Notes: generated from the sequence alone by a model not told the origin. Numbered from the stretch's first letter, positions 18,839-25,249 are shown. The stretch is DNA of 25,249 nucleotides from Mycolicibacterium malmesburyense (GCF_001050015.1 NZ_CVTB01000290.1:1-25249), one strand, 5' to 3'. Numbers and translations are program-made.

Positions 18839-18913
18839 GGCGCGCCTCCTAGAGTCGGGATGCGTTCGCTTTACCCCGGTGAGGACGCGCGAAACACCCC
18901 GCTCCGCGCGGAA

Positions 18914-20173
18914 CTACTTGGCGGGCGTCAGCAGATCCGTACCGACAAAGGGCACCAGCGCCGCCGGGACCCGGACGCTGCCGTCGGGTTGCTGATGGTT
19001 CTCCAGGATCGCCACCAGCCACCGCGTCGTGGCGAAGGTCCCGTTGAGCGTGGCCGCGGCCTGCGGGCGACCGTTCTCGTCGCGGTACCGCACCGCGAGC
19101 CGACGGGCCTGAAACGTCGTGCAGTTCGACGTCGAGGTGAGCTCGCGGTAGGTCTGCTGCGTGGGAACCCAAGCCTCGCAATCGAATTTGCGCGCGGCCG
19201 AGGACCCGAGGTCGCCCGCGGCGATGTCGATGACCCGGTACGGCACCTCGATCTCGGCCAGCATCTGACGCTGCCAGCCCAACAGCCGCTCGTGTTCGGC
19301 CTCGGCGTCCTGGGGTTTGCAGTAGATGAAACCCTCGACCTTGTCGAACTGGTGCACGCGGATGATGCCGCGGGTGTCCTTGCCGTGGCTGCCCGCTTCG
19401 CGGCGGAAGCACGACGACCAGCCCGCGTAGCGCAGCGGTCCGCCGGACAGGTCGAGGATCTCGTCGGCGTGGTAGCCGGCCAGCGGCACCTCCGAGGTGC
19501 CGACGAGATACAGGTCGTCGGCCTCGATCCGGTAGACCTCCTCGCCGTGCGCGCCGAGGAAACCGGTGCCCGCCATGACCTCGGGGCGCACGAGCACCGG
19601 CGGGATCATCAGCGTGAACCCGTTCGCGGTGGCGAGCCGGACAGCCAGCTGGAGCAGGCCCAGCTGCAGCAGGGCACCGGCTCCGGTGAGGAAGTAGAAG
19701 CGCGCCCCGGAGACCTTGGCGCCGCGTTCGAGATCGATGAGACCCAACGACTCCCCGAGCTCGACGTGATCCTTCGGGTCCTCGACGCTCGGCGGCTCGC
19801 CGACGGTGTCGAGCACCACGAAGTCGTCCTCGCCGCCCGCGGGCACGCCGTCGATGATCACGTTCGACAGCGCCATGTGGGCCGCGGTGAACGCGCGCGC
19901 GGCCTCGGCCTGTTCGGCCTCCGCGGCCTTGACCTTCTCGGCGAGCTGCTTGGCCTGCTCGAGCAGCGCCGGCCGCTCCTCCGGCGACGCCTTGCCGACC
20001 TTCTTGCTCGCGGCCTTCTGCTCGGCACGCAGGTTGTCGGCCGCCGACACCGCGGCCCGGCGGGCGGCGTCGGACTCGAGCAACGCATCGACGAGGCCGG
20101 GGTCTTCTCCGCGGGCGCGTTGCGAGGCACGCACCGCATCCGGGTTCTCGCGCAGCAACTTGAGGTCGATCAC
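18914..20173 (-). CDS. serS: Seryl-tRNA synthetase SerS
   Basis: This cytoplasmic class II synthetase charges tRNA-Ser and tRNA-Sec-type acceptors with serine. An N-terminal antiparallel coiled coil (about 30-105, rich in Ala/Glu/Lys) binds the tRNA long arm. The catalytic core carries motif 2 ([22 protein letters not shown]) and motif 3 ([20 protein letters not shown]). [10 protein letters not shown] and [13 protein letters not shown] are typical for the family. The GTG at 20173 gives 419 aa, identical to M. tuberculosis, and begins with the usual [11 protein letters not shown]. The upstream in-frame residues are not conserved. TAGGGT lies 7 nt before the GTG and there is no Shine-Dalgarno, so it is probably leaderless. 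It diverges from the Septum_form gene. Confidence 0.97.
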   Translation of the reverse strand: MIDLKLLRENPDAVRASQRARGEDPGLVDALLESDAARRAAVSAADNLRAEQKAASKKVGKASPEERPALLEQAKQLAEKVKAAEAEQAEAARAFTAAHMALSNVIIDGVPAGGEDDFVVLDTVGEPPSVEDPKDHVELGESLGLIDLERGAKVSGARFYFLTGAGALLQLGLLQLAVRLATANGFTLMIPPVLVRPEVMAGTGFLGAHGEEVYRIEADDLYLVGTSEVPLAGYHADEILDLSGGPLRYAGWSSCFRREAGSHGKDTRGIIRVHQFDKVEGFIYCKPQDAEAEHERLLGWQRQMLAEIEVPYRVIDIAAGDLGSSAARKFDCEAWVPTQQTYRELTSTSNCTTFQARRLAVRYRDENGRPQAAATLNGTFATTRWLVAILENHQQPDGSVRVPAALVPFVGTDLLTPAK

Positions 20174-20180
20174 GGGCGCA

Positions 20181-20186
20181 ACCCTA
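20181..20186 (-). promoter_or_regulatory. -10 element TAGGGT for a leaderless serS mRNA
   Basis: TAGGGT on the minus strand is followed by 7 nt (TGCGCCC) and the serS GTG. No -35 of quality is seen, and no T-box-like leader is present or possible in this spacing. Confidence 0.5.
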
Positions 20187-20238
20187 CTGGTCCATCCCCC
20201 TGGCCAGCACAACCGCGTAACTTTACAACTGCATCACT

Positions 20239-20264
20239 TGTCACAGCGCCTGACACGCCTGTCA
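20239..20264 (+). promoter_or_regulatory. Alternating TGTCA/TGACA half-sites before the Septum_form gene (operator candidate)
   Basis: TGTCA occurs at 20239-20243, its reverse complement TGACA at 20251-20255, and TGTCA again at 20260-20264. This gives two overlapping inverted repeats with 7- and 4-nt spacers. They lie between a possible -10 (TAACTT, 20218-20223) and the start codon at 20267. This could be a regulator site in the serS/Rv3835 divergent gap; the regulator is unknown. Confidence 0.35.
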
Positions 20265-20266
20265 CA

Positions 20267-21736
20267 ATGGAGCAGATGTTGGACGCACCCGATCGCCCTA
20301 TCGGCGAGGACGACCCGGTCGATCCGCGGCGAGGCGACACTGAGGCATCGCAGCGGGCCGCTTGGTGGACCAGCCTGCACGCCACGCCGACGCGCCGGGC
20401 GCTCGTGTTGACGGCGCTGGGCGGGTTGCTGATCGCCGGGCTCATCACCGCCCTGCCGCAGAACGACGCCGCGAGTGGGCTGACCGCGAGCACCATCTCC
20501 CTGGGGCCGCGAGGCAACGCGACCTTCGAACACGCCAAGGCCGGCGACTGCCTCAGCTGGCCCGACCGCACACCCGACGCCGCCGAGATCGTCGACTGCG
20601 GCAAGGAACACCGGTTCGAGGTCGCCGAGTCCGTCGACATGCGGACCTTCCCGGGCAGCGAGTACGGGCCTGACGCGGCGCCGCCGTCGGCCACCCGCAT
20701 CCAGCAGATCAGCCAGGAGCAGTGCTCCACGGCCGTGAAGAACTACCTGGGCCCGCGCTTCGATCCCAACAGCCGCTTCACCGTGAGCATGCTGTGGTCG
20801 GGGGACAAGGCCTGGCGCCAGTCCGGTGAGCGCCGGATGCTGTGCGGGCTGCAGTTGCCCGGACCCAACAACCAGCAGCTGCCGTTCACCGGCAAGGTGG
20901 CCGAGGTGGACCAGTCGAAGGTGTGGCCGGCCGGCACCTGCCTGGGCATCGATCCCACCACCAACCAGCCCACCGACATTCCGGTCGACTGCGCGGCGCC
21001 GCACGCGATGGAGGTCACCGGCGCGGTGAACCTCGCCGAGAAGTTCCCCGGCGGTCTGCCGCCCGAGCCCGAGCAGGACGGCTTCATCAAGGACGCGTGC
21101 ACCCGCATGACGGACGACTATCTGGCACCGATCGAGTTGCGCAGCACGACGCTGACATTGATCTACAGCACCATCTCGCTGCCGAGCTGGTCGGCGGGCA
21201 GCCGCCAGGTGTCGTGCAGCATCGGCGCCACGCTGGGCAACGGCGGCTGGTCGACGCTGCTCAACAGCGCGAAGGGCCCGCTGCTGATCAACGGGCAGCC
21301 GCCGGTGCCGCCGCCCGACATCCCCGAGGAGCGGCTGAACTTCCCGCCGATCCCGATCACCGACAACGATTCGGTCGGCACGTCGCAATCGTCCAGCGGC
21401 CAGTCCAGCAGCAGCACTGGCAGCAGCACTGGCAGTGGCAGCAGCTCGAGCGACGGCAGCGACCAGCAGTCGACTCACGGTCAGCAGTCGCCCGACGTCC
21501 ACCAGGGCGGCGCGCCGGCCAACCCGGAGCCCGCCCCCGGAAACACCTTCCTCGGCGGGGCGCCCCCACCCGCTCCCGGTGCGCCGCCACCGCCGGGTGC
21601 TCCGCTGCCGCCGCCGCCTGGCGCGCCGCTGCCCCCGCCGCCTGGCGCGCCGCTGCCCCCGCCGCCCGCGCCTGCGCCGCCGCCCGCGCCTGAGCCGGTC
21701 CCACCGGCGCCCGCGCCGCCACCACCGGGTCCGTAG
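20267..21736 (+). CDS. Membrane-anchored protein with two Septum_form-like modules and a Pro-rich tail (Rv3835-like)
   Basis: This 489-aa envelope protein has a cytoplasmic N-terminus and one membrane helix (about 44-63). Two similar extracytoplasmic modules follow, each with a G-x-C-L ... D/V-C ... H ... EV pattern: AGDCLSWPD to HRFEV (92-119) and AGTCLGIDP to HAMEV (222-250). This pattern resembles the actinobacterial Septum_form family. Further cysteines (153, 193, 278, 317) suggest disulphides. The last 120 residues are low complexity: Ser/Gly-rich (370-410), then PPGAPLPPP repeats, which may span the wall. The M. tuberculosis homologue is 449 aa with a different tail. ATG 20267 is taken as the start; ATG 20276 (MLDAP), matching the M. 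tuberculosis annotation, is a real alternative. Confidence 0.88.
   Translation: MEQMLDAPDRPIGEDDPVDPRRGDTEASQRAAWWTSLHATPTRRALVLTALGGLLIAGLITALPQNDAASGLTASTISLGPRGNATFEHAKAGDCLSWPDRTPDAAEIVDCGKEHRFEVAESVDMRTFPGSEYGPDAAPPSATRIQQISQEQCSTAVKNYLGPRFDPNSRFTVSMLWSGDKAWRQSGERRMLCGLQLPGPNNQQLPFTGKVAEVDQSKVWPAGTCLGIDPTTNQPTDIPVDCAAPHAMEVTGAVNLAEKFPGGLPPEPEQDGFIKDACTRMTDDYLAPIELRSTTLTLIYSTISLPSWSAGSRQVSCSIGATLGNGGWSTLLNSAKGPLLINGQPPVPPPDIPEERLNFPPIPITDNDSVGTSQSSSGQSSSSTGSSTGSGSSSSDGSDQQSTHGQQSPDVHQGGAPANPEPAPGNTFLGGAPPPAPGAPPPPGAPLPPPPGAPLPPPPGAPLPPPPAPAPPPAPEPVPPAPAPPPPGP
21409..21432 (+). repeat. 12-bp tandem duplication in the Ser-rich linker
   Basis: CAGCAGCACTGG occurs twice exactly (21409-21420, 21421-21432), followed by a partial third copy. 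It encodes SSTG units of the linker in the Septum_form-like protein and is in frame, so copy change would alter only linker length. Confidence 0.8.
21593..21664 (+). repeat. 24-bp tandem repeat encoding PPGAPLPP
   Basis: Two identical 24-bp units (21617-21640 and 21641-21664) follow one diverged unit (21593-21616). Each encodes eight residues of the Pro-rich tail. The identity at DNA level indicates recent duplication and a region likely to vary in copy number. Confidence 0.85.
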
Positions 21737-21740
21737 TCCC

Positions 21741-22091
21741 GTGGCCGTGCGGATGAGCCCGCAACGGTTCGACGAACTCGTCTCCGAGGCGCTGGATCTG
21801 ATTCCGCCTAAGCTCGCCGACGCGCTGGACAACGTCGTCGTGCTGGTCGAGGCCCGCAACGACGAGGAGCCCGACCTGCTCGGCCTGTACGAAGGTGTCG
21901 CGCTCACCGAACGCGATTCGTGGTACGCCGGGTCGCTGCCCGACACCATCACGATTTATCGCGAGGCGCTGCTGGAACACTGCGACACCGAGCAGGACGT
22001 CGTCGACGAGGTTGCGATCACCGTCATCCACGAGGTCGCGCACCACTTCGGCATCGACGACGAGCGCCTGCACGAACTCGGGTGGGGATAG
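21741..22091 (+). CDS. Minimal zincin-type metallopeptidase family protein (Rv3836-like)
   Basis: This 116-aa cytoplasmic protein has the extended zinc motif HEVAHHFGIDD (His97, Glu98, His101, Asp107; HExxHxxGxxD), followed by a C-terminal DERLHELGWG. An N-terminal helix (FDELVSEALDLIPP) and a strand (NVVVLVEARND) precede it. This is the layout of the DUF1025/Zincin_1 mini-metalloprotease family, whose substrates are mostly unknown. The GTG at 21741 lies 4 nt after the stop of the Septum_form gene, so the two are probably cotranscribed. GTG 21747 and ATG 21753 are alternative starts a few codons in; the first conserved residue I can place is near MSPQRF, so the start is uncertain. Confidence 0.87.
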   Translation: MAVRMSPQRFDELVSEALDLIPPKLADALDNVVVLVEARNDEEPDLLGLYEGVALTERDSWYAGSLPDTITIYREALLEHCDTEQDVVDEVAITVIHEVAHHFGIDDERLHELGWG

Positions 22092-22151
22092 CGGACGAGA
22101 ACCACCGCGCGGCAACCACGCATTGTCGCCCGCAGGTGCTATCAAGGGCCC

Positions 22152-22343
22152 ATGACCGAGTGCCGAGACTGCGTGGCGGGCCTCGAGCACTGCCATGGCA
22201 CCGTCATTCACCACGTTTCGTATCGGCCCGAGTGCACCGAACCCGATTGCGTGACCCCCGAAGTCGCGCATGCGTTCGTAATCGACTGCGAGGCGATCGG
22301 CTGCGCGTGCGCCGTCTCGGTGTCAGCCCATCGGGTCGGCTGA
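22152..22343 (+). CDS. Small Cys/His-rich protein of unknown function
   Basis: This 63-aa protein has eight cysteines (4, 7, 14, 28, 33, 46, 51, 53) and six histidines. They include a CxxC at the start (CRDC), HCH at 13-15 and a CxC near the end (GCACAVS). There is no signal peptide or membrane helix. The composition suggests a metal-binding (zinc-ribbon-like) or redox protein. I recall similar short ORFs in other actinobacteria but cannot name a family. An AAGGG stretch lies a few bases before the ATG at 22152. It starts 60 bp after the zincin gene and its last 21 bp overlap the convergent phosphoglycerate-mutase-like gene. The even spread of Cys pairs argues against a chance frame. Confidence 0.72.
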   Translation: MTECRDCVAGLEHCHGTVIHHVSYRPECTEPDCVTPEVAHAFVIDCEAIGCACAVSVSAHRVG

Positions 22344-23021
22344 GCGCAGCGCGTCTTCGACCGGGCGCACGTCGGGCTCGGGATAGAACGGCGGGGTCAT
22401 CGAACCCCACTGCACGCAGCTCCACCGGCCGTCGGTGATCGGTGCCAGCACGACGGCCTCGGTGTTGCCGAGATGGTAGTCGAGCGCGAAGCTGCTCTCG
22501 ACGCCGGCCAGCACCGAGGAGACCAACCGGATCGCCGCGCCATGGCTGACCACCACGATGTCGCCGTGCCAGGAGTCGTCGTCGAGGTGGCGCATCCGCA
22601 GCTGGGTGATGGTCGGCACGTACCGCTCCAGTACGTCGTTGCCGGTCTCGCCGTTGGGCATCGGCATGTCGAGATCGCCCTCGTGCCACCTCTGGTAGAC
22701 GGTCTCGAACGTCGCGATCGCCTCGTCGTCGTTGCGATCCTCGAGATCGCCCACCTGGACCTCGTGGACGCCGCCGAGTTCCACCGGCGGTAACCGCAGC
22801 GCACCCGCGATCTCCTCGGCGGTCTGGCGGGCCCGGTGCGCCACCGAATGCGCCAGCAGCGCGGGCGCCGCCGGCGCGCCGCTACCGACGGACCGCGCGA
22901 AGGACCGAGCCTGGTCGCGGCCGAGGTCGGTCAGCTCCGCGCCGGGCGGGCGGGTGTCGAGGCGACGGTGAACGTTCGCCAGTGACTGTCCGTGACGCAC
23001 CAGCACCAGACGCCCGCTCAA
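22323..23021 (-). CDS. Histidine phosphatase (phosphoglycerate mutase-like), Rv3837c-like
   Basis: This 232-aa protein belongs to the histidine phosphatase superfamily, branch 1. The phosphoenzyme motif is LVRHGQS (His10) and the second catalytic His is in VVVSHGAAIRLV (His160). The conserved Arg-rich HSVAHRARQTAE lies near 58-69. The frame is open farther upstream within pheA, but the RHG motif must lie near the N-terminus. The TTG at 23021, overlapping the pheA stop as TTGA, gives exactly the 232 aa of the M. tuberculosis protein. It is therefore translationally coupled to pheA. Annotated as a mutase in many genomes, it is more safely called a phosphatase of unknown substrate. Confidence 0.9.
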   Translation of the reverse strand: MSGRLVLVRHGQSLANVHRRLDTRPPGAELTDLGRDQARSFARSVGSGAPAAPALLAHSVAHRARQTAEEIAGALRLPPVELGGVHEVQVGDLEDRNDDEAIATFETVYQRWHEGDLDMPMPNGETGNDVLERYVPTITQLRMRHLDDDSWHGDIVVVSHGAAIRLVSSVLAGVESSFALDYHLGNTEAVVLAPITDGRWSCVQWGSMTPPFYPEPDVRPVEDALRSADPMG

Positions 23022-23944
23022 CGCTTGCCTTCCCGCAGCAGAGCGAGCCAGTGGGACGCTTCGTCGAGGCCGGGAGGCACCGCACCCGCGGCCGCACCCG
23101 TGGGCCATGAACCGAGGAATCGCATATCCGAACAACGACGGTGCAGCGCCTTGAGTGCCTCGGCCACCGCATCATCGTCGATGTGGCCGACACAGTCGAG
23201 GAAGAAGATGTAGGTGCCCAATTCCGTTCGGGTGGGCCGTGATTCGATCCTGGTCAGGTCGATGTCGCGCACGGCGAGCTCGGTCAGCGCCGCCACCAGC
23301 GCCCCGGGGACGTTGTCGAGGCGCAGCACCACCGACGTGCGGTCCGCGCCGGTGCGCGCCGGTGGCGGGGCGGGCGCGCCGACGAGCACGAACCTGGTGC
23401 GTGCGTTTGGTTCGTCGACGATGTCAGATGCCAGCGCCGCCAGGCCGTGGCGCTTGGTGGCGAGCGCGGTGCTCACTCCCGCGTCGGCGCGGCCCTCGGC
23501 GACGTCGCCGGCCGCGGCGGCGTTCGAGTTGGCGGGCACCACCCGCGCCGACGGCAGATGTTCGGCCAGCCAATTGCGTACCTGCGCGGCCGCGACGGGA
23601 AAGGCGGCGACCGTGGCCACGTCCGCGGCCGCCGTGCCGTCACGGACCGCGATCGTGAATGACACGTCGAGCGTCAACTCGGCGAAGATCTGCAGCGGGG
23701 TGCCGGTCGCCAGCCCGTCCAACGTCGGAAGCACCGACCCCTCGATCGAGTTCTCGATCGGCACGCACGCGTAGTCGGCATGGCCGTCGCGCACCGCCGC
23801 GAGCGCGCCGATCGTGCTCTCGCATCCAACCGGCGTGACCTCGTCGGCGCCCGCCCCGCCGGGCAGCATCGAGCCCCCCGACATCTTGAGCAGAGCCGCC
23901 TCGGTAAAGGTCCCCTCGGGCCCGAGGTAAGCGATGCGCGGCAC
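23018..23944 (-). CDS. pheA: Prephenate dehydratase PheA
   Basis: This cytoplasmic enzyme converts prephenate to phenylpyruvate in phenylalanine synthesis. The catalytic domain (1-185) opens with YLGPEGTFTEAAL and contains VPIENSIEGSV and the active-site motif TRF (183-185). The regulatory ACT domain (about 203-280) carries GAL (214-216) and ESRP (234-237), the phenylalanine-binding signatures, so feedback inhibition by Phe is expected. Its 308 aa compare with 321 in M. tuberculosis. The GTG at 23944 is preceded by TAGTGT and exactly six bases, with no Shine-Dalgarno, so a leaderless mRNA is predicted. It overlaps the downstream phosphatase start by TTGA and diverges from the iron-regulated DUF2470 gene. 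Confidence 0.96.
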   Translation of the reverse strand: MPRIAYLGPEGTFTEAALLKMSGGSMLPGGAGADEVTPVGCESTIGALAAVRDGHADYACVPIENSIEGSVLPTLDGLATGTPLQIFAELTLDVSFTIAVRDGTAAADVATVAAFPVAAAQVRNWLAEHLPSARVVPANSNAAAAGDVAEGRADAGVSTALATKRHGLAALASDIVDEPNARTRFVLVGAPAPPPARTGADRTSVVLRLDNVPGALVAALTELAVRDIDLTRIESRPTRTELGTYIFFLDCVGHIDDDAVAEALKALHRRCSDMRFLGSWPTGAAAGAVPPGLDEASHWLALLREGKR

Positions 23945-23950
23945 GAGTCA

Positions 23951-23956
23951 ACACTA
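23951..23956 (-). promoter_or_regulatory. -10 element TAGTGT for a leaderless pheA mRNA
   Basis: TAGTGT (TANNNT) on the minus strand is followed by TGACTC and then the GTG start codon. The expected transcription start is the G of GTG. No attenuator or leader peptide can fit upstream of this start. Confidence 0.55.
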
Positions 23957-24019
23957 TCGGGTCACTGCGGTAATGCCGTTCCGCTGCACGAAAGCCTTGC
24001 GGGATCCGCCGAACCCAAG

Positions 24020-24038
24020 TTAAGTTAGGCTCACCTTA
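24020..24038 (+). promoter_or_regulatory. IdeR iron box
   Basis: TTAAGTTAGGCTCACCTTA matches the IdeR/DtxR consensus TTAGGTTAGGCTAACCTAA at 16 of 19 positions. It sits 16 nt before the start codon and contains or overlaps the likely -10 (TAAGTT at 24021, with TTGCGG at 23997-24002 as -35). Iron-loaded IdeR would block RNA polymerase, so the downstream gene should be induced by iron limitation. IdeR control of the M. tuberculosis homologue Rv3839 is established to my knowledge. Confidence 0.88.
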
Positions 24039-24054
24039 TCTCGAAGGAGGCGCG

Positions 24055-24852
24055 ATGACGACAACGGTCACGGCACCGACCACGGCCGAGCGGATCCGCA
24101 GCGCGTGCGCCAAGGCGGGCGGCGCGGTGCTCGCGGTGGAGGACTGCGAGAACGGCGGCCCCACCGAGACACCCGTTCACCACCTGCTCGATGACGGGTC
24201 CTTCGCGATCACCGTCCCGGTGGGCAGTGCGGTGGCGGCCACGGCCGTCAGCGCCGGCGCCGCCGGGGTGCAGGCGGTGCTGGAGATGACCGACTACGCG
24301 CCGCTGCCGCTGCGCGAACCGGTGCGCTCACTGGTGTGGATCCAGGGACGCCTGCACGGCGTGCCCGCCGGCGAGGTGTCGGGCCTTCTCGACCTGATCG
24401 CGTCGGAAGACCCCAATCCTGCCCTGCTGCAGGTGAACTCGGCGCCCGCCGACGGGGACGAGGGCCATACGCTGCTGCGGTTGGAGATCGATTCCGTGGT
24501 CGTCGCCGATTCCACGGGCGCCGAGTCGGTCAGCGTGAGCACCCTGCTCGACGCGCGGCCGGACCCGTTCTGCGCGATGGAGTCCTGCTGGCTGCAGCAC
24601 ATGGAGTCGGCGCACCGCGACGTCGTCGAACGGCTCGCCAGTCGGCTCCCGATGTCGTTGCGCCGCGGCCGGGTTCGGCCCCTGGGTCTGGACCGTTACG
24701 GCGTGCAGCTGCGGGTCGAGACCGACGAGGGCGACCACGACGTGCGGCTGCCGTTCACCCGACCGGTCGACGACGTCACCGGGCTGAGCCAGGCGATTCG
24801 CGTGCTGATGGGCTGCCCTTTCCTCAACGGGCTGCGCGCACGCAAACTGTGA
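24055..24852 (+). CDS. DUF2470-containing split-barrel-like protein, iron-regulated (Rv3839-like)
   Basis: This 265-aa cytoplasmic protein has an N-terminal half resembling a split beta-barrel (FMN/heme-binding type: GGAVLAVEDCENGG, GSFAITVPVGSA, LPLREPVRSLVWIQGRLHGVP). The C-terminal part is of DUF2470 type (MESAHRDVVERLASRLP to VRLPFTRPVDDVTGLSQAIRVLMGC). This pairing occurs in HugZ-like heme-utilisation proteins, so a role in heme or iron handling is plausible but unproven. It keeps the family-type cysteine/histidine cluster CAMESCWLQHMESAH (possible metal or heme ligands). AAGGAGG four bases before the ATG at 24055 fixes the start. The IdeR box immediately upstream predicts induction under low iron. 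Confidence 0.88.
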   Translation: MTTTVTAPTTAERIRSACAKAGGAVLAVEDCENGGPTETPVHHLLDDGSFAITVPVGSAVAATAVSAGAAGVQAVLEMTDYAPLPLREPVRSLVWIQGRLHGVPAGEVSGLLDLIASEDPNPALLQVNSAPADGDEGHTLLRLEIDSVVVADSTGAESVSVSTLLDARPDPFCAMESCWLQHMESAHRDVVERLASRLPMSLRRGRVRPLGLDRYGVQLRVETDEGDHDVRLPFTRPVDDVTGLSQAIRVLMGCPFLNGLRARKL

Positions 24853-24858
24853 CGGCAC

Positions 24859-24864
24859 TACCGT
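24859..24864 (+). promoter_or_regulatory. -10 element TACCGT for a leaderless CPBP-gene mRNA
   Basis: TACCGT is followed by 7 nt (AGCTCCG) and the GTG at 24872. It lies only 7 nt past the stop of the preceding gene, so read-through from the iron-regulated promoter is also possible. Confidence 0.35.
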
Positions 24865-24871
24865 AGCTCCG

Positions 24872-25249
24872 GTGACCGGCGCCCCCGACGAGCTCACCGA
24901 CCCCGCGCGCCGGGCCCTGCGCATCGAGATCGTCGTCGTTCTGGCGGTGACGTTCGGCCTCTCGGCCTACAGCGCGCTGCTCAACCTGATCGAGTCCGTG
25001 CTGCTCGGCCTGTCCGGGCAGGTCGTCGCGCTCAATCCACGCCGATCCCCCTTCGACCTGATCGACCTCGGGCTCAACCTCGTCTGGGTGTTTCAGCTGT
25101 CGGCATGGGGCGCCCTGGCCGCATACCTGTTGTGGCGCAGCGGAATCACGCTCAAGGCGATCGGACTGGGCCGACCCCGGTGGCGGCCCGACCTCCTCGG
25201 CGGGCTCGGCCTGGCGGCACTCATCGGCGTGCCCGGCCTGGCGCTGTAC
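24872..25249 (+). CDS. CPBP-type intramembrane protease-like protein (5' part, cut by window)
   Basis: The first 126 residues are visible and the frame runs off the window. A short acidic N-terminus (VTGAPDELTDPARR) is followed by a membrane helix (about 19-48), a loop (LNPRRSPFDLIDLG), a second helix (about 71-91), then LWRSGITLKAIGLGRPRWRPDLLGG and a third helix. This N-terminal pattern (helix, DLIDLGLN, helix, LGLGRPRWRPDL) is typical of actinobacterial CPBP/Abi-family membrane proteins. The diagnostic EExxxR motif would lie beyond the window, so the call rests on the N-terminal pattern only. The GTG at 24872 starts 19 bp after the DUF2470 gene. Confidence 0.7.
   Translation, partial: MTGAPDELTDPARRALRIEIVVVLAVTFGLSAYSALLNLIESVLLGLSGQVVALNPRRSPFDLIDLGLNLVWVFQLSAWGALAAYLLWRSGITLKAIGLGRPRWRPDLLGGLGLAALIGVPGLALY

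Noticed and set aside
18839..18913. GC-rich partial palindrome (CCGCGCGG) as a serS terminator
   Set aside because: The stem is short with a poor loop and no T-run; this is expected by chance at this GC content.
18041..20266. A 742-codon upstream extension of the Septum_form gene across serS and the dehydrogenase
   Set aside because: The upstream part is antisense to two well-identified genes and is Arg/Val-rich without motifs; similarity to the family begins near 20267.

Overview
The window is a high-GC actinobacterial chromosome segment that I read as a Mycobacterium, probably a rapid-growing Mycolicibacterium-type species. Three things support this. The gene order follows the M. tuberculosis Rv3803c to Rv3839 block. 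The encoded proteins closely resemble the mycobacterial versions of mycolyltransferases, arabinogalactan enzymes and Erp. The locus also differs from M. tuberculosis: it has an extra antigen-85 paralogue, two instead of three PlsC-like acyltransferases, no PE_PGRS gene after the Rv3811 homologue and no sulfolipid-1 genes. I know the M. tuberculosis order from memory and have not aligned it.

Region 1 (1-9772, all minus strand) is a cell-wall factory. It holds a truncated MPT51/FbpD gene, fbpA (Ag85), a second Ag85-like gene in which the catalytic Glu position is Gln, then aftB, ubiA (DPPR synthase), a PAP2 phosphatase, glfT2 and glf. Transcription runs from glf toward aftB, and most of these genes overlap or nearly abut. 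Glf makes UDP-galactofuranose, GlfT2 polymerises galactan, UbiA and the PAP2 protein make decaprenyl-phosphoryl-ribose (the DPA precursor), AftB caps arabinan, and the Ag85 enzymes attach mycolates.

Region 2 (9773-12682, plus strand) carries erp, with its PGLTT-type repeats, and a secreted PGRP/amidase with LGFP repeats (Rv3811/csp-like). They are separated by a strong hairpin.

Region 3 (12686-15050, minus) is a compact operon of two PlsC-like acyltransferases and a HAD/Cof hydrolase. Region 4 (15240-17119, plus) holds a metallo-beta-lactamase-fold/Rieske fusion (Rv3818-like) and a coupled small protein (Rv3819-like). Region 5 (17116-18838, minus) is a zinc alcohol dehydrogenase with a small membrane-anchored partner, sitting where M. 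tuberculosis has its Rv3820c-Rv3833 stretch.

Region 6 (18914-25249) contains serS (minus), then a membrane-anchored Septum_form-like protein, a minimal zincin and a 63-residue Cys-rich protein (plus). These are followed by a phosphoglycerate-mutase-like enzyme coupled to pheA (minus). Last come a DUF2470 protein behind a clear IdeR iron box and the start of a CPBP-type membrane protease (plus).

Several operon-leading genes have a TANNNT -10 element 6-7 nt before a GTG start and no Shine-Dalgarno, the arrangement of leaderless mycobacterial mRNAs. There is no gene-free stretch over 300 bases. I saw no tRNA, rRNA, IS element, prophage or CRISPR array, and nothing that is convincingly a new multi-gene system. 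The most open items are the Cys-rich mini-protein, the ADH partner protein, the MBL-Rieske fusion and the Glu-to-Gln Ag85 paralogue.
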